Source: JAQUSX01 sp035446985
Lineage (GTDB): Bacteria > Bacillota > Clostridia > Christensenellales > CAG-314
Assembly (NCBI GenBank): GCA_035446985.1
Contig: DAOTGG010000011.1
Span: forward strand, 1 to 31,544
Length of the DNA: 31,544 nucleotides
Direction: 5' to 3'
Shown: positions 1 to 6,521 of the stretch, piece after piece
Layout of the letters: each line of letters opens with the position of its first letter
Position numbering within the stretch: position 1 is the first letter of the stretch
The notes under the pieces: model-generated
The model's database searches: none
Told to the model about the DNA's origin: nothing
What the model saw: the letters and a program-made list of their open reading frames with translations, nothing else
Position numbers and translations under genes: made by a program

Positions 1-846
1 TTGTATACCAAAAGATTATTGGATAGCGAATGGTTTGACAACTATTTATATAAATCGAATTATATATTATGTAAGTCTCAAGATATTATAAATGCTTTGG
101 CAAACAAAAAAGCATGCGACAATATTCTCAAATACCTAATAGGACCAGCTTTATTATATTCACAGATTGTAAAGAAACATTCAAACTTAATTATTCCTGA
201 ATGTACAGAACTTCTCAATATTATTTATTCAATAGAAAACAAGAAAGAATGCAGATCATGTATATCAAATTCTTTGATCTATTGTTCGCCCTTTTTTGAA
301 TGCAAAAACTCTCTTCATAGATATGTGACTTTTTTAGATATATGGGCATCAAGGAATTTCAATATCCCATTGTTTTCAATGTGTCTAAAAGGGAATAAAT
401 TTGAGACCTTAAGGCTTGCCAATGTAATAGATGATGTATATTATTTATTTAAACTTCCTGCCCTTCAACAATTAGGTTCATTACCAACACCGTCATCAAT
501 ACAAGAACTGCTTCGTTTACGTTCTCGTCCTGAAATAAAGAGTTTCAGATCGGTATTCAAATCTTGGTGTGAACAATTGCTTAACTATGGAGATGAAAAA
601 GCTATAGAGCAAATAACAAAGGATTTTAACAGAGCCAGTGAATTGTTGTACAAAAAGTATTCTCAGCAAGAAAAGGATAGGAAAGTTGGCACTGCGTTAC
701 TTCAAAATTTCCTTAGTCTTATTTTAGAAATTCCAGGTTACCTCATTCCATTTTTCGGGTTACTTTTTGGAGTTTCGGAGCCTTGGATAAAAAGGAATAA
801 TGCGATTAAGACTCAGTCTCATGAATGGTTTGTGTTAACAAAATAA
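1..846 (+). CDS. Unrecognised protein, probably 5'-truncated by the window edge
   Basis: The reading frame is open from the first base (281 codons). The TTG at position 1 is probably not the real start, so the N-terminus is likely missing. I recognise no family. Visible features are a cysteine cluster (C84-x2-C87, C95, C101) that could bind a metal, a middle part of charged helices (about 165-230), and a hydrophobic stretch near the C-terminus (about 232-257) that could be one membrane segment or hairpin. The stop is followed about 70 bp later by a palindrome that can serve as terminator. Its codons look more AT-rich and less regular than those of the housekeeping genes to the right, and it lies beside an integrase at a tRNA gene. 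I infer that it is cargo of an integrated element; no function should be assigned. Confidence 0.7.
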   Translation: MYTKRLLDSEWFDNYLYKSNYILCKSQDIINALANKKACDNILKYLIGPALLYSQIVKKHSNLIIPECTELLNIIYSIENKKECRSCISNSLIYCSPFFECKNSLHRYVTFLDIWASRNFNIPLFSMCLKGNKFETLRLANVIDDVYYLFKLPALQQLGSLPTPSSIQELLRLRSRPEIKSFRSVFKSWCEQLLNYGDEKAIEQITKDFNRASELLYKKYSQQEKDRKVGTALLQNFLSLILEIPGYLIPFFGLLFGVSEPWIKRNNAIKTQSHEWFVLTK

Positions 847-916
847 GAACCACTATTCGAGTAAAAAAATTAAAATATTAATGCAAAGGCGAGGCTGAAA
901 ATAAAAAATTTAGTTG

Positions 917-944
917 AAAAATTAGAACAAATGTTCTAATTTTT
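917..944. promoter_or_regulatory. LexA-like palindrome / possible terminator
   Basis: A perfect 12-bp inverted repeat with a 4-nt centre. Its core is GAAC-AAAT-GTTC (925-936), which fits the Gram-positive LexA/DinR core GAAC-N4-GTTC, including the purine/pyrimidine pattern of the centre. The flanking C and G of the Bacillus consensus are A and T here. It lies about 35 bp upstream of the -10 element of the integrase gene, so LexA could repress the integrase. The arms end in a T run, so the same sequence could also terminate transcription of the gene ending at 846. The two roles are not exclusive. Confidence 0.55.
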
Positions 945-975
945 TATATATGACAGAATGTTGGCATAATTAGGG

Positions 976-984
976 TGCTATAAT
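976..984 (+). promoter_or_regulatory. Extended -10 promoter of the integrase gene
   Basis: TG-C-TATAAT is a perfect extended -10 element (TATAAT at 979-984). No good -35 lies 16-18 bp upstream, as is common for extended -10 promoters. A transcript would start about 7 nt later, at or next to the ATG at 992, which predicts a leaderless message for the long form of the integrase. Confidence 0.6.
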
Positions 985-991
985 TGTCTGT

Positions 992-2173
992 ATGACAAAT
1001 ACAGAAAGAAAAGAAAAATTACAAACTATCGGCGCGATTGTGACCGAACTGCTTATTGACAGCGAACAGTCGTCGGAAAAAATCAACGCCTTAAAAAATT
1101 TGGGAATGCCTGAAGCGTGGGCAAAAAATCAAAGGAACATTGAAAACAAAATAATCGAGGTGGACTCGTCGAACGCGGCAAAGGAGGAAGATATGCAAAA
1201 ACCAGCGCACACAAGCGTGCGCCGCCGCAAAGACGGATTATTGGAACTGAGATATGTTGTCAACGGAAAACAAAAAAGCTTGTATGGTAAAACTCAGCAA
1301 GAAGTTGTCGGAAAATACAGACAGCTTAAACCTGTAAAAATAAAGCGAAAACCGACAAATACATTTGAGGATTTCGCGAGAACTTATTTTGAGCAGTTTA
1401 AGCGTGGACGGCTTAGTGAAGTGACTTTCAAATATGAACTGAGAAGGGTGGAGATGTATTTGCTCCCGACGTTGGGAAGCAAGAGTATCGCAAGACTGGA
1501 CCCGTTGGACATTCAAAGAACGCTAAATGAAATCACAATGCCGAGAACAAAGCTCGCTTGCTACGATTTGGCGAACGAAATTCTGCGTAAAGCCGTCCAG
1601 CTTAAAGTCATCAAAGAAAATCCTGTGGACGTTTTGGAGCGGCCGATTCACAAAAGAAAACTGGGCGAGGCTCTGAGTATCGAAGAGGAGCAAGAATTTT
1701 TGAAAAATATTAAAGGACATAGGCTCGAAGGGTTGTTTAAATTTCTGCTTTTGACGGGCGCAAGACGCACAGAGGGGATTAACTTTCGGATGTCGGACAT
1801 CGATAACGAAAGGCAGGAAATAAGGCTCAGAGGAACCAAAACAGAGCTGTCGGACCGTCGAATACCCTATTTTTTGTCCGTAAAAAAACTGCTGGAGGAC
1901 TTTCCGCTGGACTGGGGGGACGTGCGGGGCGACATCGTGACAAGGGATTTTAAAAAGCTTTGCCCGAATCACAAGCTGCACGACCTAAGGCATACTTTCG
2001 CCACAAGATGCCTTGAAAGCGGCGTGAGTATGAAGACAGTGCAGATATGGTTGGGACACAGCACCTATGAGCAAACCGCTAACACATACAGCCATGTGCA
2101 GCAGGAATTTGAAAGAAAAGAGGCGGAAAAAGTTAACAATATTTACCCTAAAATTTACCCTAAAAATTATTAA
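992..2173 (+). CDS. Tyrosine recombinase / integrase
   Basis: Site-specific DNA recombinase that would insert and excise the element by cutting and rejoining DNA through a covalent tyrosine link. The full set of family catalytic residues is visible: R258 in the TGAR motif, K283 in a beta-hairpin, H330 and R333 in HxLRH, H356 in the LGH motif and nucleophile Y366. An N-terminal arm-binding-like part (about 70-115) precedes a core-binding domain (about 122-215). Two starts are possible. ATG 992 has no ribosome site but sits where a leaderless transcript would begin. ATG 1193 (residue 68) has a perfect AAAGGAGG five bases upstream and would give a 326-residue protein, a normal integrase length. 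The gene lies just beyond the 3' end of tRNA-Pro, the typical place for an integrase of a tRNA-targeting element, and a LexA-like box precedes it. Confidence 0.93.
   Translation: MTNTERKEKLQTIGAIVTELLIDSEQSSEKINALKNLGMPEAWAKNQRNIENKIIEVDSSNAAKEEDMQKPAHTSVRRRKDGLLELRYVVNGKQKSLYGKTQQEVVGKYRQLKPVKIKRKPTNTFEDFARTYFEQFKRGRLSEVTFKYELRRVEMYLLPTLGSKSIARLDPLDIQRTLNEITMPRTKLACYDLANEILRKAVQLKVIKENPVDVLERPIHKRKLGEALSIEEEQEFLKNIKGHRLEGLFKFLLLTGARRTEGINFRMSDIDNERQEIRLRGTKTELSDRRIPYFLSVKKLLEDFPLDWGDVRGDIVTRDFKKLCPNHKLHDLRHTFATRCLESGVSMKTVQIWLGHSTYEQTANTYSHVQQEFERKEAEKVNNIYPKIYPKNY
1180..1187 (+). promoter_or_regulatory. Strong internal ribosome site for a short integrase form
   Basis: AAAGGAGG five bases before the in-frame ATG at 1193. 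It is the best ribosome site near this gene, and the recognisable integrase domains begin only after this ATG. It therefore bears on which start is used: 1193 may be the main start, with 992-1192 encoding either an N-terminal extension or an in-frame leader of 67 residues. Confidence 0.6.
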
Positions 2174-2208
2174 AAAGTGTTGTTTTTTATACTAAAACAA
2201 CACTTTTT
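2172..2208. terminator. Bidirectional intrinsic terminator
   Basis: A perfect 15-bp inverted repeat (2172-2186 with 2194-2208) with a 7-nt loop, starting inside the integrase stop codon. Each arm ends in a T run on its own strand, so it can stop the integrase transcript and, from the other side, the tRNA-Pro transcript that ends at 2242. Confidence 0.85.
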
Positions 2209-2241
2209 AAAATCGCTATACCCCGCATAAACAGGGACTTT

Positions 2242-2317
2242 TGGTCGAAGTGGCGAGACTTGAACTCGCGGCCTCATGGTCCCGAACCATGCGCGCTACC
2301 AACTGCGCTACACCTCG
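2242..2317 (-). tRNA. tRNA-Pro, anticodon CGG
   Basis: All arms can be drawn on the reverse strand: a 7-bp acceptor stem with C1-G72 as in bacterial tRNA-Pro, a D arm with GG in the loop, a 5-bp anticodon stem with loop TTCGGGA (anticodon CGG, G at 37), a variable loop of five, a T arm with TTCAAGT loop, discriminator A73 and an encoded CCA. It reads CCG proline codons. A UGG isoacceptor can normally read CCG as well, so this tRNA is a tolerable target for element insertion. The integrase gene lies just past its 3' end. No good promoter lies directly upstream; the consensus promoter is about 250 bp away, behind a duplicate of its 5' half. Confidence 0.95.
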
Positions 2318-2321
2318 AAAA
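2287..2321. repeat. 35-bp direct repeat, copy 1 (inside tRNA-Pro)
   Basis: Identical over 35 bp to 2476-2510. This copy covers tRNA positions 1-31 (start of the tRNA to the last base of the 5' side of the anticodon stem) plus four bases of 5' flank. Identity stops exactly at the anticodon loop, a known crossover position of some tyrosine integrases, so this looks like an attachment-site core. Confidence 0.9.
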
Positions 2322-2475
2322 ATATTCTGTTTTTTATTATGACCCTTTAAGCATAATTAGCTTGCATGGTTCCTCAATTCGAAATAGTCGTTCGGCGCAT
2401 TAAATTTTACCGAACTCCTTTTCTCATTGGGCTTCAAGCTTCGCTCTCTCGTTCACCGAACGCGCTCGCTCTTGC

Positions 2476-2506
2476 CCATGCGCGCTACCAACTGCGCTAC
2501 ACCTCG
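2476..2506 (-). pseudogene. Orphan 5' half of tRNA-Pro
   Basis: Thirty-one bases identical to positions 1-31 of the intact tRNA-Pro at 2242-2317, with no anticodon loop, T arm or 3' acceptor strand following. It cannot form a tRNA. It sits about 50 nt downstream of a consensus promoter, the place expected for the original gene. I infer that the original tRNA gene was split at its anticodon loop and that the intact copy was rebuilt on the far side of a roughly 158-bp insert (2318-2475). Confidence 0.8.
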
Positions 2507-2510
2507 AAAA
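2476..2510. repeat. 35-bp direct repeat, copy 2
   Basis: Second perfect copy of the repeat at 2287-2321, offset by 189 bp. After one extra A in the first copy, the next four bases also match. The bases on the anticodon-loop side differ at once between the copies. Confidence 0.9.
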
Positions 2511-2560
2511 TATTATTTTTTTTAAATCTGTAAATTTTATCGACCGTTTTTTGCTTGCTT

Positions 2561-2589
2561 AGTATAGCACCAAATGCGGTTTGTGTCAA
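2561..2589 (-). promoter_or_regulatory. Consensus promoter for the tRNA-Pro locus
   Basis: On the reverse strand TTGACA (2584-2589), a 17-bp spacer, and TATACT (2561-2566), as strong as stable-RNA promoters. The predicted start is near 2553, so the transcript would carry the orphan half tRNA, the insert, then the intact tRNA-Pro, ending at the terminator at 2172-2208. Confidence 0.85.
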
Positions 2590-2701
2590 AATATTTCGTG
2601 TCTGTTTGTTTTTTATTTTATTTGTGATTTTACTATTCTTATGGCTTTTACATCTATTTACTTTGAGCTTAAAATATGTTAAACTTTAAAATAATAATTT
2701 C

Positions 2702-2847
2702 ACGCAAAAACTATCTGCGAGCGCGGCGCATTTTACGCTTAATCTATATTATAATAATGAAATTCAATAATTTTTTAAAAAAAAGTAGGAACTAAGAAGC
2801 CGTAAAATGAAGCTATTGAGGCGTCGCAAAATAGATTTTTGCGTTAA
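2702..2847. repeat. Long imperfect inverted repeat
   Basis: In the 650-bp gap between tRNA-Pro and the lyase gene, a left arm at about 2702-2740 pairs imperfectly with a right arm at about 2797-2847. Shared blocks in order include ACGCAAAAA, CTAT, TGCGA and ATTTTACG. The centre is about 55 bp of almost pure A and T. It could be a decayed miniature mobile element or a structured RNA. I see no reading frame and no target duplication. The rest of 2590-2967 holds nothing else I can support. Confidence 0.4.
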
Positions 2848-2967
2848 ATAAAATTATATTAAAATTCGCAATTACAAAATGGTTTCGTCTGAGAAAACTT
2901 AATCAAAAATTAGTAAAATAAACTGACAGTAAGACTTTTAAATAACAAAACGGAGCAGAAAAACAAA

Positions 2968-4110
2968 ATGTTTAATATTCCCGCAAAAAGAAAAAACACT
3001 AATTGTTACAAATGGGACAATTGTCCTCACACGATACCTTTTGGGGTGGCTGACAGCGATTATAAAGTTCCGCTTGCGGTAAGGCTTGCTTTGCATAAAC
3101 GTATAGCGCAAGGGGCTTTCGGCTACTGCATCAAAAGCCCGACTTATGACGCAACTCTAAAAAACTGGATAAAAAATAATTACGATTACGACGTTATGCC
3201 TGAGCAAATTTCCGTTTCGCCCGGCACGGTGTTCGCAATGAACGCTATACTCAGCGTTTTTACAAAACCCGGCGACAAAGTCGTTATACAAGAGCCTGTT
3301 TATACCGCCTTCCCTCTGCTTTTAAAGAACAATCAAAATGTCAAAGTTTTCAGCGATTTGATTTTTGACGGAAAAAGGTTTTCCATAGATTTTGACGATC
3401 TTGACTGCAAGCTCGACGGCGCGAAAGCGTTTATCTTTTGCAGTCCGCATAATCCCGTGGGCAGAACGTGGAATGAAAGCGAAGTAAAAAAGGTCGTGCT
3501 GCTGTGCAAAAAACATAACGTTTTACTGATATCGGACGAAATTCATTGCGACCTTATGCTGTTTGGCTCAAAATTCACATCCGTCGGAAAATATTTTGAT
3601 TTATACAAAAATTTGGTCGTATGCAACGCGCCGAGCAAAACTTTTAATCTTGCGGGATTTTTTACAAGCAATATTATATTTAACGACACAGAACTCAAAA
3701 AATCGTATGACGAAAAAATAAATTCAATGTTTTGCGCCGAACCAGGTCTTATGGGACCTATCGCAGCCGAGACGGTTTATACCAAATGCGGCGGCTGGAT
3801 GCGCCGTCAAAACAAACATATCGAAAAAAATTATTTGTATTTAAAAAAATATTTAGCGCAGCATTTGCCCAAAGCGGTTGTTACCGAGATGGAGTCAACA
3901 TATCTGGCGTTTATCGATATGAGATACCTTGGCAAAACCGACGAGGAGCTTGAGGCGGAGCTTATTAAATACGGCGTGAGCGTAAACGGCGGCAAAATGT
4001 ACGGTCGCAATTACGATGGATGGGTAAGATTTAATCTCGCTTGTCCAATTTTCCAACTCAAAAAAGGTCTAAAACGATTTGTTGATTGCTGCGTTTTCTT
4101 GGAAGAATAG
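2968..4110 (+). CDS. patB: PatB/MalY-type PLP-dependent C-S lyase (cystathionine beta-lyase family)
   Basis: Fold-type I PLP enzyme of 380 residues, usual length for the family, which cleaves cystathionine or cysteine to a thiol, pyruvate and ammonia; some members act as regulators. Visible motifs: the N-terminal KWD and GVADSDY signature of the MalY/PatB branch (about 15-32), GAFGYC (49-54), HNP with cofactor-contacting N162, SDEIH (189-193), the APSKTFNLAG motif with K224 as the lysine that binds PLP, and R in the WVRFNLACP segment near the C-terminus for substrate carboxylate. The start ATG has GGAG 12 bases upstream, rather far. It stands alone; the next gene has its own ribosome site 107 bp later. 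An aminotransferase rather than lyase role is possible. Confidence 0.85.
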   Translation: MFNIPAKRKNTNCYKWDNCPHTIPFGVADSDYKVPLAVRLALHKRIAQGAFGYCIKSPTYDATLKNWIKNNYDYDVMPEQISVSPGTVFAMNAILSVFTKPGDKVVIQEPVYTAFPLLLKNNQNVKVFSDLIFDGKRFSIDFDDLDCKLDGAKAFIFCSPHNPVGRTWNESEVKKVVLLCKKHNVLLISDEIHCDLMLFGSKFTSVGKYFDLYKNLVVCNAPSKTFNLAGFFTSNIIFNDTELKKSYDEKINSMFCAEPGLMGPIAAETVYTKCGGWMRRQNKHIEKNYLYLKKYLAQHLPKAVVTEMESTYLAFIDMRYLGKTDEELEAELIKYGVSVNGGKMYGRNYDGWVRFNLACPIFQLKKGLKRFVDCCVFLEE

Positions 4111-4217
4111 GGCAGTTAATAATTTTTATTAACAAAATTTTATGAAAAACATAATAATTTAACTAATTTCAAAGTTCGCTAATAATTTAAATCAGATAAA
4201 GTTTTTAAGGAGAAATA

Positions 4218-4622
4218 ATGAAAGAACATTTACAGGAATATTTTTCATCAAGAATAAAAGCCATTTTTACTTATACGTCAAAAAAATGGTATTACGTTAT
4301 ATTAAAAACGCTTTGCGTTATTATCGGCGCGCCGCTATACTTCGCATTGATACCGCTGGATTTACTGACTTTCGTTTTGTACGCGTTGTTTTCGTGGATA
4401 CCGATATTGAACACAGTTGTATTGATACTTTGCAAAACTTTGTCTTTTGTTTTCAGCGTCGGTTATTATATAGCCATACTGCCCGATGCGAAAAAATTTG
4501 CCGATATAGCCAAAGAAAAACTGCGTTTTGAAAAAGAGACGGAAGTGCAAACTAATACGGAAAGTGTTACAATCTCAAAAGAAGAAAAAGATAACGCTAT
4601 CGACGTAAACGAAAAGGAGTAA
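4218..4622 (+). CDS. Small membrane protein of unknown function
   Basis: A protein of 134 residues with a basic N-terminus (1-25), two long hydrophobic stretches (about 26-60 and 61-88, two to three membrane segments) and a charged, Glu/Lys/Thr-rich tail (90-134). A good ribosome site, AAGGAG, precedes the ATG. The stop codon abuts the nadE start region, so the two are almost certainly co-transcribed. I recognise no family. The 107 bp before it holds an AT-rich hairpin (4115-4133) without a T run, at best a weak end for the lyase transcript. Confidence 0.75.
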   Translation: MKEHLQEYFSSRIKAIFTYTSKKWYYVILKTLCVIIGAPLYFALIPLDLLTFVLYALFSWIPILNTVVLILCKTLSFVFSVGYYIAILPDAKKFADIAKEKLRFEKETEVQTNTESVTISKEEKDNAIDVNEKE

Positions 4623-4628
4623 ATGCTT

Positions 4629-5363
4629 ATGCGAAACTGGCAGATAGAAATAAATAAGAGAGTCGAGTTTATAAAAAACCGAATTAGCGAAGCGAAAGCG
4701 GAAGGTATCGTTTACGGAAACAGCGGCGGCAAAGACTGCGCGCTCGTGGGCATATTGTCAAGGCTCGCCACAAAAAACGTTACCGCCGTGATTATGCCTT
4801 GCGGAAGCAAAAGCAATTACAACCAAGACAGAGTCGACGCGCTGAAAGTTTGCGAAAAATTTGATATCGCGCACATAGAAGTCGATTTGACCGACGTTAA
4901 AAAAACGCTTACGCAAAATATATCAAAAGCCGAAAAAATAACCGACGCCGCTTTGACGAACGTCGCGCCGAGACTAAGAATGACTACGCTTTACGCGGTC
5001 GCGCAAAGCAAAAACTGCCTTGTGGCTGGCACAGGTAACGCAAGCGAAGCTTTTATGGGATATTTTACCAAATGGGGCGACGGTGCGTATGATTTTGACG
5101 TTATCGCGGATTTGACGGTAACCGAGATTTACGAATTTTTGCGTTATCTCGACGCGCCCGAAAGCGTGATTACGAAAGCTCCCAGCGCGGGACTGTTTGA
5201 AGGGCAGACCGATGAAGGTGAGATGGGCGTAACTTACCGTGAAATTGACGAATATATCACAACGGGCAAAACTAACGCCGAATCCGCTGAAATTATTGAA
5301 AAATACCACGTTCGCAGCGAACACAAACGCCGCTTGCCTTACCGATACGGAATTGATAAATAA
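4629..5363 (+). CDS. nadE: NH3-dependent NAD+ synthetase
   Basis: Last step of NAD synthesis: activates nicotinic acid adenine dinucleotide with ATP and amidates it with ammonia. The PP-loop ATP-binding motif is SGGKDC, with Cys where the family normally has Ser. The later GTGNASE, GYFTKWGD and IADLT-TEIYE segments are the family's usual blocks, and no glutaminase domain is present, so it needs free ammonia or a separate partner. Two ATG codons compete: 4623 lies only 3 bases after GGAG and 4629 lies 9 bases after it, so I prefer 4629 (244 residues). It follows the small membrane protein without a gap and is ended by a hairpin at 5374. Confidence 0.9.
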   Translation: MRNWQIEINKRVEFIKNRISEAKAEGIVYGNSGGKDCALVGILSRLATKNVTAVIMPCGSKSNYNQDRVDALKVCEKFDIAHIEVDLTDVKKTLTQNISKAEKITDAALTNVAPRLRMTTLYAVAQSKNCLVAGTGNASEAFMGYFTKWGDGAYDFDVIADLTVTEIYEFLRYLDAPESVITKAPSAGLFEGQTDEGEMGVTYREIDEYITTGKTNAESAEIIEKYHVRSEHKRRLPYRYGIDK

Positions 5364-5373
5364 AAATATTTTC

Positions 5374-5406
5374 AACCGCTTTTATATCATTAAAGCGGTT
5401 TTTTCG
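5374..5406 (+). terminator. Intrinsic terminator after nadE
   Basis: A 9-bp stem (5374-5382 with 5392-5400), a 9-nt loop, then a run of T. It lies 10 bp after the nadE stop. Confidence 0.85.
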
Positions 5407-5409
5407 CTG

Positions 5410-5438
5410 TTGCAATTCGCTTTTGTCCGTGTTAAAAT
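5410..5438 (+). promoter_or_regulatory. Promoter placed for a leaderless transcript
   Basis: TTGCAA (5410-5415), a 17-bp spacer ending in TGT, and TAAAAT (5433-5438). The expected start, seven bases past the -10, is the A of the ATG at 5445. The gene has no ribosome site, which agrees. Confidence 0.65.
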
Positions 5439-5444
5439 AAACGT

Positions 5445-5909
5445 ATGCAATGGGTAAAAGCCGATATAGGTGACGAAAACTTTATACGTTTTTTATGGAA
5501 ATTTACCGACGATTATTTTGCTGAGATTATTTCCGACAAAACGACATTAAAATATTTTACAAGTTCAAAATACCGCGATGCTGTTGTCAAGTATGTAAAA
5601 AAAGAACGTATTGAGATTTTTGCCGCGCTTGACAACCAAATAAACGCTATATGTTTTTTAGAAAAAAAACGGGGCGACAAGAAAATCTTTTTGATGGAAT
5701 ATTGTGTGGCGAAAAATCTTCGCGGAAAGGGTTACGGCAAAAAACTTTATTACGAATTGGAGAAGCATTTATCAGATAACGGTTACGATAGCATTGCGCT
5801 CACTCCCACCGCGGACGGCAATAGAATTTTTTGGGGCAAAATGGGATTTAAGCCTACGGGGGAAATTGCCGATAACGGAGAAGAAATATATACCAAAATT
5901 ATTGAATAA
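5445..5909 (+). CDS. GNAT-family N-acetyltransferase
   Basis: A 154-residue GNAT protein that would move an acetyl group from acetyl-CoA to an amine; the substrate cannot be told. The acetyl-CoA pyrophosphate loop is RGKGYGK (93-99), preceded by a beta strand (MEYCVAK) and followed by the late GNAT pattern N-x-IFWGKMGF (about 126-137). No ribosome site is visible before the ATG, and a good promoter ends seven bases before it, so the message is probably leaderless. An HD-domain gene follows after 9 bp and is likely co-transcribed. Confidence 0.85.
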   Translation: MQWVKADIGDENFIRFLWKFTDDYFAEIISDKTTLKYFTSSKYRDAVVKYVKKERIEIFAALDNQINAICFLEKKRGDKKIFLMEYCVAKNLRGKGYGKKLYYELEKHLSDNGYDSIALTPTADGNRIFWGKMGFKPTGEIADNGEEIYTKIIE

Positions 5910-5918
5910 GGATAAGAT

Positions 5919-6497
5919 ATGAAAACGGAATTTACAAATATTTTTAATCAGTACATAAAACGCGAGGGCGCGAAAGAGCTGCTGGAATATTTAACAAAAA
6001 GCGATTTTTTTACCACCCCGGCGAGCGCGAAATTTCATTGCGCGTATCAGGGCGGGCTTGCAGAGCATAGCGTTAACGTTTATAAAAGACTGGTCAAAAT
6101 AGTTCAAAGTCAATACGGCGACGAATGGGAAAAGGTTTTTTCACATGAAACCGTAGCGATATGCGGACTTTTGCACGACGTTTGCAAGGTGGATTATTAC
6201 TGCGAAGAAACCCGTAACACCAAAGTAAACGGCGAATGGACGGAAAAACCGTACTACACGATAAAAGAAATTTTGCCGTACGGGCACGGTGAAAAATCAG
6301 TATACATAATCAACGGCTTTATGCGTCTTAGCCGAGGCGAAGCTATGGCGATAAACTGGCATATGGGCGGTTTTGACGACAGAGTGCGGGGCGGCAGTTA
6401 TTCTATGTCCGCGGCTTTTGAAAAAGAGCCTCTTTGCGTTATGCTGCATACCGCGGATTTAATCGCCACATATCTGGACGAAAATAGAAACAAATAA
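5919..6497 (+). CDS. HD-domain metal-dependent phosphohydrolase
   Basis: A protein of 192 residues with the HD superfamily metal ligands in order: H50 (LAEHS), H86-D87 (LLHDVCK), H123 (YGHGEKS), H148 (NWHMGG) and D170 (HTADLIA). Proteins of this type hydrolyse nucleotides or phosphodiesters. The layout resembles the HD part of YhaM-like 3'-5' exoribonucleases but without an N-terminal OB fold. A substrate cannot be assigned. A ribosome site (AAGGA) stands close before the ATG. It lies 9 bp after the acetyltransferase and 24 bp before pepT, suggesting one transcript ending at 7762. Confidence 0.8.
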   Translation: MKTEFTNIFNQYIKREGAKELLEYLTKSDFFTTPASAKFHCAYQGGLAEHSVNVYKRLVKIVQSQYGDEWEKVFSHETVAICGLLHDVCKVDYYCEETRNTKVNGEWTEKPYYTIKEILPYGHGEKSVYIINGFMRLSRGEAMAINWHMGGFDDRVRGGSYSMSAAFEKEPLCVMLHTADLIATYLDENRNK

Positions 6498-6521
6498 ATT
6501 ACCTAAGGGGAATTAAAACAT

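Noticed and set aside
2330..2440. Reverse-strand mini-gene in the insert between the tRNA copies (AAAGGAG then ATG, eight codons)
   Set aside because: The frame is only eight codons and the spacing is long; more likely chance in a short rearranged segment.
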